From Sphingomonas kyeonggiensis (lineage in GTDB: Bacteria; Pseudomonadota; Alphaproteobacteria; Sphingomonadales; Sphingomonadaceae): DNA of 64,000 nucleotides. The translations under genes and the position numbers were made by a program. Positions 24,799 through 32,779 of the stretch are shown here, piece after piece. Under the pieces are notes generated by a model. The model was not told the DNA's origin and did no database searches. It worked only from the letters and a program-made list of their open reading frames with translations. Location of the stretch: positions 1,798,001-1,862,000 of the forward strand of contig NZ_JAUSTJ010000001.1 in the NCBI RefSeq assembly GCF_030812785.1, given 5' to 3'. Each line of letters opens with the position of its first letter. Position 1 is the first letter of the stretch.

Positions 24799-26275
24799 AG
24801 CCGGGCAATTGCTGCGCATGGCGGCCGATGCCGCCAACCGGGGCGACTTCGCGCAGGCGCTGCCGATGCTGAGCCATGCGCTGGCGATAGATTCCGAGGC
24901 GACCGCCCCGGCCTATGCCGAGCTGTTGTCTCACTTGTCTCTCACCAGCTGGCCGCGCCAGCTCGAAGCCGACCTGGTGACGTGCCTTAATGCAGGCGCT
25001 GTTGATCCGCAGACACTGGCGCGTGCCGCGGCGCGGATGCTGCTGGTCAAATATCCCGAGCCGGTGGTGGCGGGGGATGCACTGTGGGAGGCCTTCCTCA
25101 CCCGCTGCATCAATGTCGATCCGGCGATGGAGGTCCGGCTGATATGGCTGGCGGGGCAGGATCTCCCGGACGGGCTGCGCGATGCGTTGGCGGTGCAGGC
25201 GTTCGCGAGCGAGTATGTGTGGGGCGGGGAGCGACTGGGGGTTCCTGCCGACGCCATGGTTGAGCTTGCCGAGGAGCTTGTGCTGGCGGTGGAAATGCCG
25301 TCGCTGGAATCGAGTTTTCCCCGGCGAAGGCCGGGGCCCAGACTTGAAAGCTGCGACGCTGAGTCTGGGCCCCGGCCTTCGCCGGGGAAAGAAGAGGAGG
25401 AAGATGCGGGGCGGCGTATCTCGGGCGCCGTGCGTGCGCAGTACGAGACCAATCCCTATCCCCGCTGGCGCGCTCCGGCGGCGCGGCAGCACGTGTCTGT
25501 GTCGGCGCATCTCGCCGCGCTGGGAGCGCCCCAAGAGCAGCCGCTCGCGGTCCTCGTCGCCGGCTGCGGCACCGGGTTCGAGCCGATCGACCTGGCGGGG
25601 ATGGACAAGTCGCTGGCGATCACCGCGCTTGATCTCAGCGCCGCCAGCCTCGCCTATGGCAAGCGTATGGCCGGGGTGCTGGGCGTGGAGCGGGTCCGCT
25701 TCGTGCAGGGGGATATCCTCGACGTCGAAGCGCTCGGCCAGCGCTTCGGACTGGTGAACTGCACGGGCGTGCTCCATCATATGGAGCGACCCGAGGATGG
25801 GCTTGCTGCGCTGGTGGAGGTGCTGGAGCCGGGCGGGGTGCTGCGCCTCGCGCTCTACAGCGAGCGGGCGCGGGCCTGGGTGGCTGAGGCGCGCCGGGTG
25901 ATCGGCGAGCAGGGCTGGGACGCGAACCCGGCGGGAATCCGTGCCTTCCGTGCCTATGTGTTTGCGCTGCCGCCCGAGCAGCCACTGGCGCGGCTGCGCG
26001 AGAGCGACGATTTCTATTCGCTGAGCGGCTGCCGCGACTTGTGCTTCCACGTCCGCGAGCATTGGTACCGCCTGCCGGCCGTCCAGGAGATGCTCGCCGG
26101 GGCAGGGCTCGAGCTGCTGATGCTCGATGCACCGCCCGAGGCGCAGCATTGTTTCACCCAGCTCTTCGGCACGGCCGGCGACCGGCGCGATCTGGGGCTA
26201 TGGGACCGGGTGGAGGGAACATACCCGCATCTGTTCGCGGGCATGTTCCACCTCTGGGCGCGCAAGCCCGGCTAA
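24788..26275 (+). CDS. TPR-like/class I methyltransferase fusion interrupted by an in-frame palindromic repeat
   Basis: A 495-aa protein from TTG at 24788. Residues 1-175 are a helical, TPR-like domain (ALPMLSHALAIDSEATAPAY). The C-terminal part is a SAM-dependent methyltransferase: motif I VLVAGCGTGFEP (about 255), acidic LDLSAASLAY, VNCTGVLHHM near 322. Between the domains, residues 177-201 are encoded entirely by a 75-bp palindromic repeat (FPRRRPGPRLESC...), followed by an acidic EEEED stretch. The insertion keeps the frame and sits in the interdomain linker, so the protein is probably still functional. Substrate unknown. Overlaps the VOC gene stop. Confidence 0.88.
   Translation: MHPEAGQLLRMAADAANRGDFAQALPMLSHALAIDSEATAPAYAELLSHLSLTSWPRQLEADLVTCLNAGAVDPQTLARAAARMLLVKYPEPVVAGDALWEAFLTRCINVDPAMEVRLIWLAGQDLPDGLRDALAVQAFASEYVWGGERLGVPADAMVELAEELVLAVEMPSLESSFPRRRPGPRLESCDAESGPRPSPGKEEEEDAGRRISGAVRAQYETNPYPRWRAPAARQHVSVSAHLAALGAPQEQPLAVLVAGCGTGFEPIDLAGMDKSLAITALDLSAASLAYGKRMAGVLGVERVRFVQGDILDVEALGQRFGLVNCTGVLHHMERPEDGLAALVEVLEPGGVLRLALYSERARAWVAEARRVIGEQGWDANPAGIRAFRAYVFALPPEQPLARLRESDDFYSLSGCRDLCFHVREHWYRLPAVQEMLAGAGLELLMLDAPPEAQHCFTQLFGTAGDRRDLGLWDRVEGTYPHLFAGMFHLWARKPG
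25316..25390. repeat. Palindromic repeat inserted in frame inside a coding gene
   Basis: Perfect 29-bp arms (25316-25344 and 25362-25390) with a 17-bp centre. It shares TTTCCCCGGCGAAGGCCGGG and CCCAGACT with the intergenic copy at 12093-12192. Its length of 75 bp is 25 codons, aligned to the reading frame of the methyltransferase gene, and adds Pro/Arg/Ser-rich sequence to the protein. This parallels the protein-coding palindromic elements known from Rickettsia. Confidence 0.92.
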
Positions 26276-26279
26276 GGGC

Positions 26280-27293
26280 TCAGCCGTCGATCGGCAGCGG
26301 TGCTTCCGGCGAGACCAGGCCTGCCTCGCGCAGCTCGCGCCAGAAATCGGCCGGAATAACTTCGTTGAGCGCGGCATGATCCTCGGCGAGGCGGCTCGGC
26401 TTGCTGGCGCCCGGGATCACCGCGGCGACCGCGGGGTTGGCGAGCGAGAATTGCAGGCCGGCGGCCTTCATGCTGATCCCGTGGCGATCGGCGATCGCCT
26501 TGATCCGCGCGACCTTGTCGAGCATCGCCTGCGGCGCCGGGGCATATTCGAAATGCGCGCCGCCGACGAGCACGCCTGAGCTGTACGGACCGCCCACGAC
26601 GATGCCGAGCCCGCGCTCGGCGACCTTGGGCATCAGCCGCTGCAGCGCGCGCTCGTGATCGAGCAGGGTGTAGCGCCCGGCGAGCAGGAAGCCGTCGGGG
26701 CGCGGTTCCTCAAGGTCGAGCAGCAGCTCGCACGCCTCGACCTTGTTCACGCCGAGGCCCCAGGCCTTGATCACGCCTTCGTCGCGCAAGCGGTCGAGCG
26801 TGCGGAAGGCGCCCTTGCGCGCCTCGGCGAAGCGGTCGACCCATTCGTCGCGGTAAAAATCCTGGGCGAGGTCGTGGACGAAGACGATCTCGATGCGGTC
26901 GGTCTTGAGCCGCTTCAGGCTGTCCTCGATCGAGCGCATCGTCGCGTCGGCCGAATAGTCGTTGATCACCTTGTTGGCGCGGCCATGGGCGAAGACGCCG
27001 GCCTTCTCGCCCTGGTCGCGTGCGCTGACATCCTCCAGCTCGTCGAGGATGACGCGGCCGACCTTGGTGCTGATCACATATTCGTCGCGGGGCCGGTTCG
27101 CGAGCACGTCGCCCATCCGGATCTCGGCCAGGCCGGCGCCGTAAAAGGGGGCGGTGTCGTAATAGCGGATGCCCTGGTCCCAGGCGGCATCGACGGTGGC
27201 GAGCGCTTCCGCCTCGGGAATGTCGCGGAACATGTTGCCGAGCGGCGCGGCGCCGAAGCCCAGCTTGCCGGGAAGGATGTCCTTGATCGCCAT
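26280..27293 (-). CDS. Aldo/keto reductase
   Basis: A 337-aa NAD(P)H-dependent oxidoreductase of the pyridoxal 4-dehydrogenase/D-threo-aldose dehydrogenase-like group. Family motifs: YYDTAPFYGAGLAEIRMG (Asp, Tyr), VISTKVGR (Lys), FVHDL (His) and a C-terminal VIPGASKPSRL phosphate site. Convergent with the methyltransferase gene, 4 bp apart. Substrate not predictable, probably a sugar or aldehyde. Confidence 0.92.
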   Translation of the reverse strand: MAIKDILPGKLGFGAAPLGNMFRDIPEAEALATVDAAWDQGIRYYDTAPFYGAGLAEIRMGDVLANRPRDEYVISTKVGRVILDELEDVSARDQGEKAGVFAHGRANKVINDYSADATMRSIEDSLKRLKTDRIEIVFVHDLAQDFYRDEWVDRFAEARKGAFRTLDRLRDEGVIKAWGLGVNKVEACELLLDLEEPRPDGFLLAGRYTLLDHERALQRLMPKVAERGLGIVVGGPYSSGVLVGGAHFEYAPAPQAMLDKVARIKAIADRHGISMKAAGLQFSLANPAVAAVIPGASKPSRLAEDHAALNEVIPADFWRELREAGLVSPEAPLPIDG

Positions 27294-27376
27294 GTCGCGC
27301 CGTCCTTTGTCCTAGCCTTGTCGAGCCCGGCAGATAGGAGGCCGTGATGACAGGCGAAAGACCCGGACGGGGTGGC

Positions 27377-28210
27377 TCAGATCAGCCCGAACGGCACCAC
27401 GCGGTTCAGCTCGACATGGCCTATCTCTGCGCGGCCGAGATAGGGGACGCCCATCTCCCCGCACCAGCGCAGGATCATCTGGTCAATCGTCTCGCCGAAG
27501 CTGTAATTGCCCTCGGCCTCGCCATTGTCCTTGACTGCGGTCACTGCGCCCAGGCGGACGCCGGCAATGCCCTTGAGCTGGGTGGCGTGCGCCATCTGGA
27601 ACAGCATCCGGTCGATCCGGTAGAGCGGTTCGTCGACCTCCTCGATATAGAGGACATGGTCGGTCAGGTCGGGCAGGTATTTGGTGCCGATCAGCGACGC
27701 CAGGATCGCCAGGTTGAACGCGGCGGCGGGGCGGCCGTCGGCCAGGCCGGGCTCGAGTCCGCGCTTGTCGCCGTCGATCAGCCAGCCGAGCACCCAGCCG
27801 GCGGCGGTGCCGTCGTCATTCTTGCCGATGCTCGATGCCATCGCGCCGTGCGCGACCCGGCCGATCCGCCGGGCATAGAGCGCGCCGAGCAGGAAGCCCA
27901 TGTCGGAGAAGCCGATATAGGTCTTGTGGTTCGCCGCCGGGCCGAGCTTCGGCATCACCGCTTCGAGGATACGGTTCGAGCCATAGCCGCCGCGCGCGAA
28001 CCAGATCGCGTCGAACGCCGGATCATTGGCGAATTCGAGGAAGGCGGCGGCGCGCTGTTCGTCGGTGCCGGCGAAATGGCCGGCCTCCAGATAGCATTGC
28101 GGGTGGAAGATGATCTCGTGCTGGGGGTAGGTCAGCGCCATGAACGCGGCCATGCGCAGCGATCCCTCGCGGCTGACCGGTCTTGCTGGTGCGACGACTC
28201 CGATGCGCAT
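27377..28210 (-). CDS. ldcA: LD-carboxypeptidase (peptidase S66)
   Basis: A 277-aa serine peptidase that removes the terminal D-Ala from recycled murein tetrapeptides. MRIGVVAPARPVSREGSLRM at the start, nucleophile Ser in FARGGYGSNRIL near residue 90, Glu in LYIEEVDEPLYRIDRML and His in RAEIGHVELNRV complete the Ser-Glu-His triad. ATG at 28210 (AAGGGGCAAGGC before it) is preferred over an opening at 28264 that reaches into the divergent gene. No signal peptide: cytoplasmic. Divergent, 40 bp from the Mur ligase, which uses its tripeptide product. Confidence 0.9.
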   Translation of the reverse strand: MRIGVVAPARPVSREGSLRMAAFMALTYPQHEIIFHPQCYLEAGHFAGTDEQRAAAFLEFANDPAFDAIWFARGGYGSNRILEAVMPKLGPAANHKTYIGFSDMGFLLGALYARRIGRVAHGAMASSIGKNDDGTAAGWVLGWLIDGDKRGLEPGLADGRPAAAFNLAILASLIGTKYLPDLTDHVLYIEEVDEPLYRIDRMLFQMAHATQLKGIAGVRLGAVTAVKDNGEAEGNYSFGETIDQMILRWCGEMGVPYLGRAEIGHVELNRVVPFGLI

Positions 28211-28250
28211 GCCTTGCCCCTTTGCTTCGAATTGCCGATAGCGCGGGGTC

Positions 28251-29648
28251 ATGGAGCATCGCAAACCTTACTTCTTCGTGGGCATCGGCGGTTCGGGGAT
28301 GATGCCCCTCGCGATGATCCTGGCCGGGCAGGGCGCCAAGGTGGCGGGATCGGACCGCAGTCTCGATTCGGGGCGGCTGCCCGCCAAGTTCGATTTTCTC
28401 AAGACGAGCGGCATCGGCCTGTTCGCGCAGGACGGCAGCGGCATCACCTCAAGCGAGCAGATTGTCGTCGCCTCCGCGGCGATCGAGGAGACGGTGCCCG
28501 ATGCCCGCCGCGCGGCCGAGCTGGGCAACCCGCGGATGACGCGGGCGGAGCTCAACGCGGCGCTGTTCAACGCCTCGCCGCTGTCGATCGGCGTGGCGGG
28601 GACCAGCGGCAAATCGACCGTGACCGGGATGATCGGCTGGATTCTCCATGCGCTGGGCCGCGATCCGACGGTGATGAACGGCGCGGTGATGAAGAATTTC
28701 GTCACGCCCGAGGCGCCCTTCGCGACTGCGCTGGTCGGCGGGGGCGGCACCTATGTGAGCGAGGTCGACGAGAGCGACGGCTCGATCGCGCTCTATCGCC
28801 CGAAGGTGGCGGTGCTCAACAATGTCAGCCTCGATCACCTGCCGATGGAGAAGCTGATCGAGCTGTTCGGCGCGTTCATCGCGCGTGCGGGCAAGGCAGT
28901 GATCAACCTCGACAATGGCGAGGGCGCGTTGCTCGCCGCGACCATGCCGCGCGACCGGCTGCTGACCTTCGCGATCGGCAGCCCGGCCGACCTGACCGCA
29001 ATCAACCTGCGCGAGCAGCGCTACGGCATCGCCTTCGAGCTGGCCCGGGAAGGCGAGCCGTCGATCCCGGTGACCTTGCAGGTGCCGGGGCGGCACAATG
29101 TCTCCAATGCGCTGGCGGCGATCGGCGCGGCGGTGGCGGCGGGGCTCCATATCCGTGATGCAGCCCAGGCGATCCAGGGCTTCCAGGGCCTCAAGCGCCG
29201 CTTCGAGCTGGTCGGCGAGGCCAGTGACATCGCGGTGATCGACGATTTCGGGCACAACCCGGACAAGATCGCCGCGACGCTGGACACGCTCCATGCGTTC
29301 GAGGGGCGGCTGCTGCTGTTGTTCCAGCCGCATGGCTATGGCCCGCTCAAGGTGATGCGCGCCGAGCTGGTGGGGATGTTCGCCGCGAAGCTGGGCGCGG
29401 AGGACGTGCTCGTCCTGCCCGATCCGGTCTATCATGGCGGCACCACCAGCCGCGAGGTGACCAGCGCCGACATCGTCGCCGATGTCGCGGCGACGGGGCG
29501 GAACGCAGTCCATATCCCCGACCGCGCGGCGGCGGCGGCGCATCTCGTCGCGATCGCGAAGCCGGGCGACCGCATCGTGGTGATGGGTGCACGCGACGAC
29601 ACGCTGAGCCAGCTTGCCGCGGACATGCTGGGCAAGCTGGCGGGCTGA
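28251..29648 (+). CDS. mpl: Mur ligase, Mpl/MurC type (UDP-MurNAc peptide ligase)
   Basis: A 465-aa ATP-dependent ligase. N-terminal Rossmann motif [20 protein letters not shown] loop [19 protein letters not shown] near 118, [23 protein letters not shown], and C-terminal [16 protein letters not shown]. It is MurC/Mpl-like; the pairing with LdcA favours Mpl, which reattaches the recycled tripeptide to UDP-MurNAc, but a second MurC-like role cannot be excluded. Confidence 0.82.
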   Translation: MEHRKPYFFVGIGGSGMMPLAMILAGQGAKVAGSDRSLDSGRLPAKFDFLKTSGIGLFAQDGSGITSSEQIVVASAAIEETVPDARRAAELGNPRMTRAELNAALFNASPLSIGVAGTSGKSTVTGMIGWILHALGRDPTVMNGAVMKNFVTPEAPFATALVGGGGTYVSEVDESDGSIALYRPKVAVLNNVSLDHLPMEKLIELFGAFIARAGKAVINLDNGEGALLAATMPRDRLLTFAIGSPADLTAINLREQRYGIAFELAREGEPSIPVTLQVPGRHNVSNALAAIGAAVAAGLHIRDAAQAIQGFQGLKRRFELVGEASDIAVIDDFGHNPDKIAATLDTLHAFEGRLLLLFQPHGYGPLKVMRAELVGMFAAKLGAEDVLVLPDPVYHGGTTSREVTSADIVADVAATGRNAVHIPDRAAAAAHLVAIAKPGDRIVVMGARDDTLSQLAADMLGKLAG

Positions 29649-29737
29649 AAACCGCACATTTCAGGGGTTTCTGAGCGGGTCGCTAGAAAGCGACCTTGGC
29701 ATATAGTCATGCCTGCTTTCCGATATGGAAAGCATCA

Positions 29738-29786
29738 TTGACATTACGCGACTCGTTGCGTAAAGCTCGCTTTACAAGCTGTAAAG
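29738..29786 (+). promoter_or_regulatory. Promoter with overlapping GTAAAGC/GCTTTAC operator
   Basis: TTGACA (29738-29743), 17-bp spacer, TAAAGC (29761-29766). The palindrome GTAAAGC-TC-GCTTTAC (29760-29775) covers the -10 hexamer and a third half-site GTAAAG lies at 29781-29786. Best explained as autoregulation by the XRE protein encoded in the same operon. Confidence 0.65.
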
Positions 29787-29796
29787 GGAGCCAGTC

Positions 29797-30207
29797 ATGG
29801 CGATGAATCGTGCGCAGAAGCGCTATTCGGTTTCGGTGATGCTGCTCATGGCCAGCTATGTGCTGACGCTGATGGGTGTGGTCCTCTATCATGACAACCA
29901 CCCGCTGCACGGTCCGCTGGGTTATGTCGTCGGCCTGATGCCCGCCTTTCCGGTGATCGGCGTGTTCTTCGTGCTCGGCCGCTATCTGGTCGAGGAGCGG
30001 GACGAGTATCTGCGCATGCAGGTCACCCGCCAGGCGCTGATCGCCACCGGCTTCGCGATGAGCATCGCCACGGCCTGGGGCTTCCTTGAGAATTTCGATC
30101 TCGTGCCGCACGTCTATGCCTATTACGCAGCGATCCTGTGGTTTGCCGGGCTGGGCCTGGGCGCCTGCATCAACAAGGTCGCGGCGATGCGGGGAGGCGG
30201 GGAATGA
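29797..30207 (+). CDS. Four-helix membrane protein of an XRE-linked operon
   Basis: A 136-aa integral membrane protein with about four helices (VSVMLLMASYVLTLMGVVLY, LMPAFPVIGVFFVLGRYL, LIATGFAMSIATAWGFL, YYAAILWFAGLGLGACI) and a charged cytoplasmic loop VEERDEYLRMQVTRQAL. Such proteins commonly precede small XRE regulators that end in IFTN; function unknown. ATG has AAGGGAG upstream; the stop overlaps the next gene (ATGA). Confidence 0.85.
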   Translation: MAMNRAQKRYSVSVMLLMASYVLTLMGVVLYHDNHPLHGPLGYVVGLMPAFPVIGVFFVLGRYLVEERDEYLRMQVTRQALIATGFAMSIATAWGFLENFDLVPHVYAYYAAILWFAGLGLGACINKVAAMRGGGE

Positions 30208-30413
30208 TCAACCGCCTCCGCGTGCTGCGCGCCGAGCGCGCCTGGAGCCAGCAGGACTTGGCCGAGCGGCTCGAGGTTTCCCGCCAGAGCGTCAACGCGA
30301 TCGAGACGGGCCGCTACGATCCCTCGCTGCCGCTCGCCTTCAAGATCGCCGACCTGTTCGGCCTGACCATCGAAGAGATCTTCACCAATCCCGCCAAGGA
30401 GCCCAAGCAATGA
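30204..30413 (+). CDS. XRE-family transcriptional regulator (YozG-like)
   Basis: A 69-aa protein that is nearly all helix-turn-helix (MINRLRVLRAERAWSQQDLA, VSRQSVNAIETGRYDPSL), ending in ADLFGLTIEEIFTN as in the small Cro/CI-type regulators. Translationally coupled on both sides by ATGA overlaps. It likely binds the GTAAAGC palindrome at the operon promoter. Confidence 0.93.
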   Translation: MINRLRVLRAERAWSQQDLAERLEVSRQSVNAIETGRYDPSLPLAFKIADLFGLTIEEIFTNPAKEPKQ

Positions 30414-31321
30414 TCCGTCGTATCGCTTTCGCCATGCTCGCCACTGCCAGCATTCCCGCCATCCTCGGCGCGCCGCAGGCCCATGCCGCGGTCGCGCCCG
30501 CCCAGGCCGGGCTGATCCAGATGGACCACATCTCGGTGCAGGTGATCGGCAAGGGCAGCCCGGTGATCCTGATCCCCGGCCTCTCCAGCCCGCGCGCGGT
30601 GTGGGACGGCGTGGCGCCCGAGCTGGCCAAGACGCACGCCGTCTATCTCGTCCAGGTCAACGGCTTTGGCGGGGATGCCCCGGGCGCCAATCTCGGCACG
30701 GGAATGCTGCCCGGCATCGTCGCCGACCTGCACAAGCTGATCGCCGACAAGAAGCTCGGCGGCGCGGCGGTGGTCGGCCATTCGATGGGCGGGCTGGTGG
30801 CGCTGATGCTCGCCAAAGCGCATCCGGGCGATGTCGGCAAGGCGCTGATCGTCGATGCGCTGCCGTTCGTCGGCTCGGCCTTCTTCCCGGGATCGACCGT
30901 CGACAGCGTGAAGCCCCAGGCCGGGGCGATGCGCGCCCAGATGGCAGGGCTGTACGGCAAGCCCTTCCCGGCGGCGGTGGGTCAGGCGATCGGGCGCCAG
31001 AACGCGCTGAAGCCGGAATCGCAGACGCAGGTCGCGGCCTGGTCCGCCGCGGCGGACATGCGCGTCTCGGCGCAGGCGCTCTACGAGGACCTGCAGACCG
31101 ACATGCGGCCCGATCTGGCGGGCATCGCCGCGCCGGTCACGGTGCTGGTGCCCTGGACGGCGGCGCGCGGCGGCGAAGGGGCGGTGCTCGATCTCTACAA
31201 GCGCGAATATGCCGGCGCGCCCAAGGCCAGCGTGAAGGGGGTGGCGGAGAGCGGGCACTTCATCATGCTCGACCAGCCCGAGGCCTTCCGGGCGGCGCTG
31301 ACTGCCTTCCTCGCCGGCTGA
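30410..31321 (+). CDS. Exported alpha/beta hydrolase
   Basis: A 303-aa hydrolase with a signal peptide (cleavage near GAPQAHA), oxyanion strand VILIPGLSSP, nucleophile elbow VVGHSMGGLVAL near residue 120, and catalytic His in ESGHFIMLDQP near the end. Likely periplasmic esterase or lactonase. Third gene of the operon; its start overlaps the XRE stop. Substrate unknown. Confidence 0.88.
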   Translation: MIRRIAFAMLATASIPAILGAPQAHAAVAPAQAGLIQMDHISVQVIGKGSPVILIPGLSSPRAVWDGVAPELAKTHAVYLVQVNGFGGDAPGANLGTGMLPGIVADLHKLIADKKLGGAAVVGHSMGGLVALMLAKAHPGDVGKALIVDALPFVGSAFFPGSTVDSVKPQAGAMRAQMAGLYGKPFPAAVGQAIGRQNALKPESQTQVAAWSAAADMRVSAQALYEDLQTDMRPDLAGIAAPVTVLVPWTAARGGEGAVLDLYKREYAGAPKASVKGVAESGHFIMLDQPEAFRAALTAFLAG

Positions 31322-31333
31322 GCGGACAAAGAA

Positions 31334-31356
31334 GGGCCCGGGAACATCCCGGGCCC
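31334..31356. terminator. Bidirectional terminator-like hairpin
   Basis: GGGCCCGGG-aacat-CCCGGGCCC between convergent genes. On the minus strand it is followed by a U-rich TTCTTT, on the plus strand by AGTTCTG, so it is a better terminator for the minus-strand gene. Confidence 0.7.
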
Positions 31357-31384
31357 AGTTCTGCTCACTTCTGTTATCTGGGGA

Positions 31385-32275
31385 TCAATAGGTGCCGGAG
31401 AAGCTCCGGTTGAGGTTCCTGTCGCGGCTCCAGTCCTGATCGTCGCGTCCGCCGAACAGCGCGCCGGAGCGCTCCTCGTCCTTCCACGCCGCCTGCGCCT
31501 CGTCGGCGGTCTTGCGCAGCGTCACCTTGTCGTCGACCGACTGCACCCAGCGCGACGGGATCGAGTGATGATGGCCGCCGGCATCGGTGTCGTTCTTCGT
31601 CAGGATGATCCGGTCGCCACGCACCTTGTCGACCTTGCCGACATGGCTGCCGTCCGACCCGACCACTTCCATATGCTCGCTGACCCGGCGCACGGCGTCG
31701 CGCTGGCCCTGGCGATCGGTGCGCCAGGTATTGAACTCGTTCTGGAAGCGCTGAGCGTTCTCGCGGCGATATTCGTCATAATCGCTGTCGAGCTCAGCGA
31801 TGCGCTCGCGGCGCCAGCTGCCATAATGGTCGTCCGGGCCGTGCGCCCAGCGCTCGGCCCGATCCTGGCGGGCATCGTAGCGCATGTCCTCCTCGCGGCG
31901 CTGCTCCGCCTCGCGGTCGCCGAACCAGGAGCGGACCTCGTCGCCGGCACGGTCGAGAAAGCCGCGATCCGCATCGTAGCCGGTGCTGCGCGCCCCGCGA
32001 TCGTAGCGGCTCTGGCTGCCGTAGGCGCGATCCTGGCCGCGGGTGTCTTCCCAGCCGCCGCGATAGTCGCGGCCGCCGCGGTCCCAGTCATTGCCATAGC
32101 CGCTCCGGCCATAGCTGGACTGACTGCCATAGCCGCGCGGGCTGCGCCCGAGTTCGCCGGCCGCGGCATATTCGCGCGCGCTCGAATAATGCTCGCCGCC
32201 GGCGCGCCGCGCGCCGCTGACCTGATATTGATCCTCGGGGCCGAAATAACGGGGCTCGGTGTAGCGGTCGTTCAT
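31385..32275 (-). CDS. SWFGD/DUF2171 stress-type protein
   Basis: A 296-aa soluble, very hydrophilic protein. The N-terminal half is Gly/Arg/Tyr/Ser-rich and disordered (YGSQSSYGRSGYGNDWDRGG), the middle has the SWFGDREAEQRREEDMR motif, and the C-terminus a DUF2171/PRC-like beta domain (HMEVVGSDGSHVGKVDKVRG). Typical of sphingomonad general-stress genes. ATG at 32275 follows GAGAGGATTCC; the frame runs further up over the tRNA but only spuriously. A possible sigma-EcfG promoter lies upstream. Confidence 0.88.
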   Translation of the reverse strand: MNDRYTEPRYFGPEDQYQVSGARRAGGEHYSSAREYAAAGELGRSPRGYGSQSSYGRSGYGNDWDRGGRDYRGGWEDTRGQDRAYGSQSRYDRGARSTGYDADRGFLDRAGDEVRSWFGDREAEQRREEDMRYDARQDRAERWAHGPDDHYGSWRRERIAELDSDYDEYRRENAQRFQNEFNTWRTDRQGQRDAVRRVSEHMEVVGSDGSHVGKVDKVRGDRIILTKNDTDAGGHHHSIPSRWVQSVDDKVTLRKTADEAQAAWKDEERSGALFGGRDDQDWSRDRNLNRSFSGTY

Positions 32276-32317
32276 GGAATCCTCTCCATTGCCGGTTGGG
32301 CGAATTAGTGCGGATTC

Positions 32318-32343
32318 AGCGGACAAGGACCGCGAATGGTTCC
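32318..32343 (-). promoter_or_regulatory. Possible sigma-EcfG promoter
   Basis: GGAAC (32343-32339) and CGCT (32321-32318) are spaced 17 nt apart, close to the alphaproteobacterial GGAAC-N16/17-CGTT general stress promoter, with one mismatch in the -10. It would drive the SWFGD gene. Tentative. Confidence 0.35.
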
Positions 32344-32473
32344 TGGAAAAGCCCGGCTTTTCAATGTCATTCGCCGCGCGAACGAAGCGTTTTGCCGCGC
32401 ATGCCGCAAGCCGGTTGCATTGGCTGAGAAGCGCCGCTAATGCAGCGCCTCCCGGGCAACCGGGACAGGCGGC

Positions 32474-32549
32474 GGGGCTGTAGCTCAGATGGGAGAGCGC
32501 TGCAATCGCACTGCAGAGGTCAGGGGTTCGATTCCCCTCAGCTCCACCA
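32474..32549 (+). tRNA. tRNA-Ala (anticodon CGC)
   Basis: A 76-nt cloverleaf. Acceptor GGGGCTG pairs with CAGCTCC with the G3.U70 wobble pair that identifies alanine tRNA; the anticodon stem CTGCA/TGCAG closes the loop ATCGCAC, anticodon CGC; T arm GGGGTTCGATTCCCC; CCA is encoded. No integrase or duplicated tRNA end is visible nearby. The gap 32276-32473 before it and 32550-32779 after it contain no other gene that can be supported. Confidence 0.97.
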
Positions 32550-32779
32550 GCCGCCCTTTGCTTTTCAACGACTTGATGCAAATGTGGCCAAGCGGGCGAA
32601 ATGGCATGCTTGCGCCGATGCTTGGCGCGACCCGGCGCCAACTGGAAATCGGGTGTTGGCGGCGGCGGTCATTCAAATCACGCCGCCGTGCCCGGTTTGA
32701 TTCGCAAGATATCATGGGGCCGGCGTCCAGCGCGGTGGCTGACTTCTAGTTTTGGAATTCAGCCAAGCCCGAGACCCGA

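Noticed and set aside
32474..32779. tRNA-Ala as an integration site for a genomic island starting at matB
   Set aside because: No integrase gene, no duplicated tRNA 3' end downstream in the window, and the base composition of the following genes matches the surroundings.
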